NCBI GenBank assembly: GCA_950295325.1
Contig: OX485809.1
Location: 2,854,001-2,918,000 of the forward strand
DNA from: Polytrichum commune
Taxonomy: Eukaryota > Streptophyta > Polytrichopsida > Polytrichales > Polytrichaceae
Length of the DNA: 64,000 bases
Direction of reading: 5' to 3'
A program made the position numbers and the translations under genes. Below are positions 56,282 to 64,000 of this stretch, piece by piece (positions within the stretch are counted from its first letter, which is position 1; the number at the start of each line of letters is the position of its first letter). Below the pieces are notes generated by a model. That model did not search any database, was not told where the DNA came from, and saw nothing but the letters and a program-made list of their open reading frames with translations.

Positions 56282-57647
56282 ACATGTTTCATCTTTACAA
56301 TATTAAAAATCTTCTTGTTTTCTTTACCACCTGCACACACATGTTTTCTTTCCAAGCGCTCTTTGCTCCTCTCCTCACTTTCATACGCTCAAATGAAAGC
56401 AAACTCAAGAAGTGGACCCAAAAAGTATCTCAATATTTTGCAAATTCCGAACGGAATCAATTCAAGTTTCAACTCCAATTTTCATAGTCACTGACACATG
56501 TTTGGGAAGCGGCGATTGTGTAAGAAGAGCCCGTAATTTTGGTAATTGTATGGTGCACTCTATTGACCTTCACATTTTCCACAAGTACTTAGCACTTGTG
56601 TATTGGTACTAATGTATGAATTTGATTGTGCACACATAACGGCTAAATGCCATGAGGTCAAATGTTTATAGGTCTAGGATCTTGTAGTAGAAACATGATG
56701 AGACTACAAACATTTCAAACCCCCGATGAGTCCCATATGTCAAAGGTTGTCATATTGCACTTTTATTATCGCCGATTGTGCTTTCCCATGCTTTGTATAT
56801 CATAAAGTTGTTAAAGTCAACACTGACCACTTTAGGCACCCCTGTATAACCACCAAAGAAGATTACATATTCAAAATTTCATTAAGGGCTTCATAATGCT
56901 CCACCCAGCCAGTGGCAACGGTATATGATTTAGGGAGTGGAAAGTAAAAGCCAAATAATATTGGTATATGTATTTAGAATTTATGATGTGTTTTGTCAAA
57001 TATGCATTGATTCATCTTTGGATATTGAGACCATTTATATGTTGTTTATTTGAATATTGATATGTATCATTGGGTGGGGGGGGGGTGAATATTGTCCCCT
57101 ACATTTTCACAATGAAGAATCATTCACATAATAATGATTCTACTTATAAATAGAATGTTTCATGATATTACTCTATTGAACTCAAATTAAAGAATTTAAG
57201 GGCAAAATAACCATTTAAAAGCATCGGGCTTCAAGTCAAACCAAAGATGTGCTATTAAATGTAAGATGGACTAGGGCCTTCTCCTTTAGCTTAAGGAAAC
57301 AAGTATCTCCAATTGTGTTCACTAACACAAACATCAAATCATTTGGCCACTATCTTCCTTGTGGTTGGACACTCCAAACATACGGGTTCACACCCATAGT
57401 TGATGAAACCCATCTTGCACTTTGTCATTGTAACCTAAGTTGCCATTTACACATAACAAGGTACTTAATTCACAAGGGACTCACAACGGACAATGAGAGG
57501 TTATCATCAATATAAGTAAGATTTAAGATGTGCTCTATGACGTAGAAAATTTCTTAAAAGATATGGGAATTTTATAAATTACATTAGTGTTGAGATAGGT
57601 AGAAAATTTCAAAGAAATCTATGCTCTAAACTGAATGGTAGTAAAGT
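56282..57647. other. Gene-free stretch
   Basis: No supported gene; a nine-base G run lies at about 57075. Short frames have no recognisable content. Confidence 0.5.
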
Positions 57648-58014
57648 CACTACATTAAATATTGTAATGTCACCAATTCTATTTGTCTTGCTCAATACTA
57701 ATTGTAAATTGCCCATATAGTGTCATTAACACTCAATATAACCTAATATCATTTCTCATTCCTTGTAAAGAAAAAAATTGGGCATTAAAGATCTACAATG
57801 TTGTAATTGTTGACACTTACCAAGTGGCTTTTCATCCAAATTTCAATCATCATGGAAATGTTAGGATGCAGACTATACCAAAGTAAAAAGTGGACAAACT
57901 AAAAGTAAGATTGGATGGCAGTGCTTGTAAACTTGTTCATAATAAGTGTCATAAAAAAAAGGGTACCAAAGTGACATAAAATATCATATGTCACTAAATG
58001 CAAATTTAGTGTAG
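57648..58014. mobile_element. MITE, GTATTTAGTGTC family, copy 4
   Basis: It starts CACTACATTAAATATTGTAA and ends CACTAAATGCAAATTTAGTG then TAG. It is collinear with copies 1 and 2 over the whole length (about 367 bp). Confidence 0.8.
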
Positions 58015-58122
58015 GATTGCTCATCATCCAAATCATAATAAATATCACCCATATCATAACATGTATTTACAAGAAAGTTCTGTATAGACATGAACAGCCA
58101 ATTACATAGAATGCCATCATAA

Positions 58123-58625
58123 GGGCCACTCAACACATGAGCCCAGAGCCGTGACCGTGAAATTGTGAGGGCCCAAAAGAAAGTGTCCAAAGGCCATCCC
58201 GACACACTTCCAAAATCATGTAGTGTGGTCACAGACCCTCAAGTGTAGTGTGAACTCATATGTGACCGGGCCCTCAATCAAATGCTATTTCAATGAATTT
58301 CTATTCATGCGGGTCCTCACACATGACAAAATAGAATAAGTGAACGGTTGTGAGTGTTCACGGTGCCATGGTCTCCCAGTTTTGTATTAGACCTACCTCC
58401 AAGAGGTGGTTTTTGAAAATAGTCCAAGTAACCATGATACATGATCCATTCGATGTCATGTAGGAATCCATGTAGACTTTACATCCATCTTGCCCTCACA
58501 TACTCACTCCGTTGGTCCCTCAAGCATAGTGTGAAGCGAAATTAGACCGGCTTTGCCTTTTCCACCAATGAGAGTGCTTGAAGTGTAATGGTCACGGGCT
58601 CTCAGTCTTGTGTGTGAAGTGGCCC
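58123..58625. mobile_element. Tourist-like (PIF/Harbinger) MITE, copy 3, full length
   Basis: This is a 503-bp element with inverted termini GGGCCACTCAACACATGAG and GGGCCACTTCACACACAAG. It is flanked by TAA at 58120-58122 and 58626-58628. GGGCC ends with a TAA/TTA duplication are diagnostic of PIF/Harbinger-derived MITEs. Confidence 0.88.
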
Positions 58626-58706
58626 TAAGACCTTGCAAGACTTGGAGACTATAAACAATATAGTCTATCCAAAGTGCGATGCAAAATCAGAGGAAGGTAG
58701 TGCTAC

Positions 58707-59284
58707 TTTGAGGGCCGCTTTATATTAGGGCCCATTTGGAGGAGAGCCCACTTGGACTTGAAGTGGGCCTTACTTTACTCTAACTTTAGCCCTACTTTAC
58801 AAAGTGGGCCGTTGAGTGGGCCTTGCAATATCAAGTCCATAGGCCCACTTGTAGGGTCCAAATTGGAAATTCCGCTTTAAAGTGGGCCTTCCAAATGGGC
58901 CTAGGGACTTTATATTGTAAGGCCCAATCCACGGCCCACTTCGTCTTAAATGAATTATGCCCTTTCTTGAACTAAAGTCATAAAGTCATAAAGTCATAAA
59001 TGACTATATGACGGAAGTTGGGTGAAGTGGGCCGTAGATGCGAAGTGGGTCTCCATAAACTCTCGACCCATTTTTTTGCCTTCGGCCCACTTTTTTCCCT
59101 CCAAAACGCCGCCATGTCACCCGCCACGCAAGCTTTAGGAGAAGTGGGCCGACTCTCAATATAAAGCCCTCGGGAGTCGGGACCATATTAGGCCCATTTG
59201 GGCAATCTAAGCACTCTCATTGGTTGATGCCTAGGGTTTGGAAATAGGCCCTAGAAATGGGCCCTAATATAAAGCGGCCCTCAA
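58707..59284. mobile_element. MITE with 31-bp inverted termini and dense GGCCCA/TGGGCC motifs
   Basis: The termini TTTGAGGGCCGCTTTATATT, continuing to AGGGCCCATTT, are exactly inverted at the right end. The body contains about fourteen TGGGCC or GGCCCA hexamers in 578 bp, many inside AAGTGGGCC/GGCCCACTT. Such site II-type motifs bind plant TCP factors. A TCATAAAG triplet repeat lies near 58977-58998. No clear target duplication was seen because the flanks themselves are palindromic (ACTTT/AAAAT). Confidence 0.8.
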
Positions 59285-60636
59285 AATGAGAAATAAATTG
59301 TGTACCCTTGTTGAACCATGAACAAACTGGCATTATACTTGCATTAACAAGCAAAATTAATTGTTCAGCACGTGGAAGATTATAGATTTTAGAGTATTTT
59401 ATCCATACATTGCAAACAAAAACAACACAATTTGCAAGCATGTTGTTCCATTGTGATAATACAAGCTTGCAAATAGCAATTCAAAGCACTTCGTTTGGAT
59501 TTTGGACCCAAGCATCTTTGATTCCTTTATCAAATTGACGATTTATTGGAGAAATTCGGGAATTATATCGTAGTTTGCAAAGGCAATGAATTGTCTCTTG
59601 GACAAATCAAACATAGTCTAAGTTGCCCCATGAAATTCGATATTTTGCACAAAGTTGTGGAATTTCACAGCTAGAGGTTGAAACTAATGCCTAGCCCTCA
59701 CACTCTAATGACACCATACTCTAGTTTTACCAATGTGTTGAAGAAGTGAGTCACTTGTTACCTCTTGATGATAAAATACTCAAAGTCAAATTGCTCACGA
59801 TGATAGTGTCACTGAGTAGGTGATAGACGTGCATAGGGAATCACAATAGGTAGGTGTCACCTTTTTGTTGCAAAAGTACGTTTTTACTTCTAACCCGTAC
59901 TCAACATAAAAATTCACTCACCAAGGTACCAATTGCATTTGCCTATCCTCTCTTCTCTTTGTTGCACGCACACTAAATTTGAAGCCAAGCCAACCCATCC
60001 TCCTTTTCACTTTATCTCTCCTCTTTCTATCTGTACATCTTCACCTATTCCACCGACAACTACTACAACTACGAAAAACATGTTCAGCTCAACTACATTG
60101 TTAAAATGTGCATGTATAGAAGGTGCAAACTTTGAAGTGTATGTACGGAGGAGAACATGCCACGAAAACGTGGTTACAACTTTAATACTTGAGCACTTCA
60201 AAGTTCATCACAAAGGACATAAACCATCTCCGACTTTAGGTCATCAATGGAATTAGAAATTGAAGTTCAACAATCTCAACCTTATTCTTATGGCATTGGA
60301 ACCATACAATGTTCCTTAATCAACTAAGTTCATCCGTGGAGTAACTTAAGTTATTTCATATTGGAAGAACCCAACCATCTTGGAAGTAACGGGAATTGGC
60401 TCGTCTAAGTTACGTTGAATTTTGAAGAGCTTATGAGGCTATGGTATAATCTCCTTTTTTGGATAGTCTAGGAGGTTATGTCTCCATTTTGGGCCTTTTG
60501 TAGTGCAATAAAGTGACACTCTTTTGACCGGTCAAGCGGATCAAGCTTGTGCTTTGGAGCACCTCCGCCCATCTCGAAAACCAAGGATGGCATATTTTGG
60601 CTCTTTGGCATTTTGCACACAAAGAGCTCCAAGTCC
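59285..60636. other. Gene-free stretch
   Basis: An ATG frame at 59933-60256 has no recognisable domain. No other signals were seen. Confidence 0.45.
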
Positions 60637-60639
60637 TTT

Positions 60640-60972
60640 CACTAGTAGAAAACATGGTAAAAAAGAACCGCAGTTGTTTTCCCATTGCGGTTCTTTTGAC
60701 CACCCTGATCTGCAGTCACCAAACAACTGTGGATTTGTTTTTTTGGTTTTACGACTGTAATTTTGAAATTTTGGGGGCTTATAATATACCGCTAGATAGG
60801 TCTTGAAAATACCTTTCCAACGGTGTATTACATGCCCCCGTAATTTCAAAATTGCAGTCATAAAACCAAAAAAACAAATGTGCAGTCGTTTGGTGACTGC
60901 AGATCAGGGTGGTCAAAAGAATCGCAATGGGAAAACGACTGCGGTTCTTTTTTACCATAGTTTCTACTAGTG
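60640..60972. mobile_element. CACTA-type hairpin MITE with TTT duplication
   Basis: The ends CACTAGTAGAAA are exactly inverted, and flanking TTT lies at 60637-60639 and 60973-60975 (three-base duplication, as in CACTA/En-Spm). The two arms (about 60640-60777 and 60834-60972) are complementary over about 138 bp with few mismatches, leaving a 56-base loop. A transcript across it would fold into a long near-perfect hairpin, a possible small-RNA precursor. Confidence 0.92.
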
Positions 60973-60975
60973 TTT

Positions 60976-61881
60976 GCAATGTCCTTGTATTCTTTGGGCC
61001 CGATAAGGTATGCGAGTGTTTTGGTTACTTTTCTCAATTGGACACTCATATTTGATTGGAGTATGGTTAGTGAGGATCAACGAACAAACACAATATAGAC
61101 GCAAGTTTACATGTGATTGGACTACAATTTCATTAATTACTCTACGCTCATTACATTGATTATCCCAATTAGCGCATGTTATTATTTGGAGTTACAAAAT
61201 GCAATAATGTCTTGCTCAAGAGTTTAATAGGTTGCTCGGATATTATAGAACATAAATGAAGTGGCTCGGTAAAGTATTACAATGTCAATGAATAGGTATA
61301 GCATTGCGTAACTCTGAATAGTATGGTGTACTTATTGGTATAATCATCTAGTGAACACATATTGGAAGACTTGCGTATTTAGTCAAGGAATCAACGCACA
61401 TGTGCTTTAGATAACCGTAATTCAATCAAGGGAGGTATGATGTTCAATCTAGTTTTGTTGATGCTTCATCATAGATAGATATGATAATGCAACATGAGTT
61501 TTGTTGTGTAAATCTAATTGGTAGAAGTTGGAGAACATGAAATCAAACCGAAAAACACCCACATATCTTAATGCATATCAAGTGCCCTACTTTTGATGTC
61601 CATGGCTCTTACCCATCAACCATCCTTTAATTTGGGGTCACTAGCTAGTATGGGGAGCTCCATAGATACTTGAAAATTAAATTGTACCAACCAACAACAA
61701 CAACAACAAGGAGCAATGAGGGGCATGGAGACTAGGGATAATGTTATGGGAATTGGTGTAATGGATATTTGGGGTTATGTGCACTTTTTCTAGACAATCA
61801 TGTGACCATCGAAAGTAAATTGAAGGATGCAGTTATCCATCTAATATGACATAGCGTTTTCAACTTTTAAAGAGATTTCAT
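60976..61881. other. Gene-free stretch with a dispersed intron-related repeat
   Basis: 61152-61200 resembles the left end of the CACTACA-end family. 61345-61440 (AGTGAACACAxxTTGGAAGAC, AGTCAAGGAATCAAC) resembles 25955-26040 inside SMG7 intron 3, and more weakly 50315-50385, so a dispersed repeat entered the SMG7 intron. Confidence 0.45.
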
Positions 61882-62302
61882 CACTACAACGATCATCGCA
61901 ATTAGTGCGTGTGGTACCAAGTCTCTAACGGGGGTTGAGATATTTACTAAGTGATACTAAATTCATGAATACATGCTCATTTACCATGCATTTCAAGAAA
62001 ATTAGTGTTGCGTGTTCTAAGGTGCTTGTAGATGGTTTAAAAAACGACGTGCAAACACATGCTTGTCAGTGAACATTTCCAGGATAAATAATGGCAGTCT
62101 TTACCTTTAGTAAACAATGTCTCTATGAATTGTATTTTCCAATTAATAGTGTCGGAATGAACAATGTTTTCTCGATTTTTTGGTGACACTAATTTCCTAG
62201 CGTAAAGAGTTTAGTACTGTCTTCACTAATTTCCCACACGCATTATTAGCCTTCATTCGCTAATAATTGAGATAATCAATGAAATTACTATCACAGTAGT
62301 TG
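61882..62302. mobile_element. CACTACA-end repeat family, copy 3 (inverted)
   Basis: It starts CACTACAACGATCATCGCAA. The interior is the reverse complement of 52525-52970 (TTTACCATGCATTTCAAGAAA, CTAAGGTGCTTGTAG), ending in AATTGAGATAATCAATGAAA. The last 15 bases differ from the expected terminus. Confidence 0.65.
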
Positions 62303-63157
62303 GGAACCAAGTCATAATATAAAACTTAATGCACGACTTATAACTATGTTTCATTATTTTTTGGTACAAGTTATAATGAGGCAATTGAAAGGCGAATCCC
62401 AAGGATCTTTTCATGTATTAGAATCTTGAAAAGTGATTTTATTACTTCTAGTCCTACTTTTGAAGTTTTCAAATAAAAGCTATAAATTTTTATAGTTAAC
62501 ATACCATCCTATCAAAAGGTTTGAGTTCCAATATTATGTAATTATAGGATCCTTAGAAATTATACTAAAAAAATTTATACCTCCCTAAAACATGTTGGAT
62601 CTCAAAAATATATGTAACATATTATACTAGGTGATCCCCCCCCCATGGTGGTGATGATAAGATTGGCTTTGAGATTTGTTCTCCGTAATGTGGTAGTTGC
62701 AAAGATGGGATTTAGGGTTAGGATTGGAATCCCAAGCTTCTGCAAACCCTACATATGGACGTGCACCTTGATTTGTGTGGCTTCAAATTCTAGTATGAAG
62801 TTCGTCAGTGTGGCATTGTGAGCAACATTGGCAAATGATTGTAGATCTTGTGAACCATAGCTATAGTTTGTCACCCTTTTCATTTATTTACCTCTATAGT
62901 TTGATTGGGCAATGCATTTTGCATTAGTGGCCCACTTTTCTATCTAAACTTAACTTTAGTGTTTATCGTGTTCTAGGTGCAAAATATGATTATGATAGGT
63001 ATGCTTGAAACCTTAAAGCACAAGTAAACTTGTGTCTACTATGTGCACATTCATCCCTTGGTTACGACCAATGTAGGTTTCTAACCTTCATATTGATGAA
63101 ATATGTGAATGATGAAATGCTTATGAACTTCTTTCTCACCTTTGTTTTCATATCTCA

Positions 63158-63195
<38 letters not shown>

Positions 63196-64000
63196 TATTC
63201 CAGGTTTGCTTATAAAGGAATGGCAACATGTGATTAGGATATGACGCTCAAAATTTGAAACCACAAGCACTTCTGTATCTACTATGTGCAATATTTTAAT
63301 GGAGCAAGTTAGTTTTGGGGGTGCAAGGTTTGAATTTTTGCAATGGATTGATTTATGTCTTTTGAGGGTGGAGGATTGATGTTGAAGCATCTATCCAAGG
63401 TAAAGATAGCTTGTCATGTTCTTGATGCCCATGTTGCGCCGGGTATGGGTAAGGGAGGATAAGAGTGTGGGTGGTGTTATTGGTGATGAAGAATACATCT
63501 TCTTCAAGATATTAGCTTGCTTCTAAATTTCATGAAGATAGGTTGATTATCAAGCACCTAGATGATGGATGACATCCTTGTCAAGCTCTTCATGTCTTTC
63601 CCTCCAGTTTATGTAAGCACAACAAAGACAACATATGTGTGTGAAGACACTTCCTTCCTTGTAAGAAACATACTCATATAAGCATGGGTGCAGAGGAGAA
63701 CATCGATGTGGAGATAACCCTACCTCCATCTGTGGTAACAACCACATCATCGCTCGAGTCTACCTTCAACTCCCACTGCGATTATTGGAACTCTGTGTGC
63801 ACCATGTTTACCTACACATTTTAGTTGCACTTTCAACAAAGCCCAAGGATTCACATACCCCGCCCCTCCCCACTTGATTACACCTGTATGAAACTCAAAG
63901 TAGAAGTAAGGAACCTAACTTTGAGAGCTCCCCTCTATTCTCTAGAGGCTCCACCATTGCACATATTCATTTTGCAACTTCTAGATCAAACATATCCTAG
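62303..64000. other. Gene-free stretch with a 35-base T run
   Basis: A T35 homopolymer lies at 63160-63194, on the minus strand a poly(A). It could mark the tail of a retroposed sequence lying at lower coordinates on that strand, but no body was recognised. A C-run lies at 62637-62644. No supported gene. Confidence 0.5.

Noticed and set aside
63030-63390. Poly-Phe and poly-Lys frames
   Set aside because: Translation of the 35-base T run.

Overview
The window is nuclear DNA of a land plant. The evidence is three plant-type genes with plant exon structure, plant-style splice sites, telo-box and pyrimidine-rich leaders, and an intergenic space filled with plant transposon classes: Ty1/copia, and CACTA-, hAT-, PIF/Harbinger- and TA-type MITEs. 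The lineage cannot be fixed from sequence alone. A LINE tail with a restriction-enzyme-like endonuclease, a compact SMG7 gene and low gene density would fit a bryophyte, lycophyte or fern, but this is a weak inference.

Region 1-6 kb is a Ty1/copia reverse transcriptase/RNase H remnant cut by the window edge, followed by MITEs. One of these, an hAT-like MITE, sits inside a duplicated repeat whose other copy preserves the empty site. Region 6-16 kb is gene-bearing. It holds an intronless secretory-pathway methionine sulfoxide reductase A (MSRA5 type) whose leader is a degenerate tandem array, then a broken cysteine-rich secreted-protein pseudogene, a 609-bp foldback element, a truncated SMG7 pseudogene, and an intronless C78-family (ZUFSP-like) cysteine protease. 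Several local tandem duplications lie around the protease. Region 16-22 kb is repeat-rich and has no supported gene.

Region 22-29.4 kb carries the main gene, a complete SMG7 nonsense-mediated-decay factor on the minus strand. Six exons can be placed and their phases join without a break to give 1213 residues. A 61-codon two-helix membrane micro-ORF lies just upstream, and a possible intron donor lies just after the stop. The SMG7 pseudogene at 10.5-12.4 kb is an inverted partial copy of this locus. It has its own internal deletion and three inactivating lesions.

Region 29.4-64 kb is a transposon graveyard. It contains nested palindromes, a tandem duplication with a MITE inserted in one copy and the empty site in the other, and a LINE tail. 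It also holds two TA-flanked MITEs, a second hAT-like MITE with perfect 48-bp termini and 8-bp target duplication, and a roughly 5-kb decayed element with a possible plant En/Spm-type transposase. Further along are a 35-bp minisatellite of hairpin units, tRNA-derived SINE-like sequences, Tourist-like MITEs with TAA duplications, a MITE loaded with GGCCCA/TGGGCC motifs, and a CACTA-type hairpin MITE. No rRNA, tRNA gene or CRISPR array was found.
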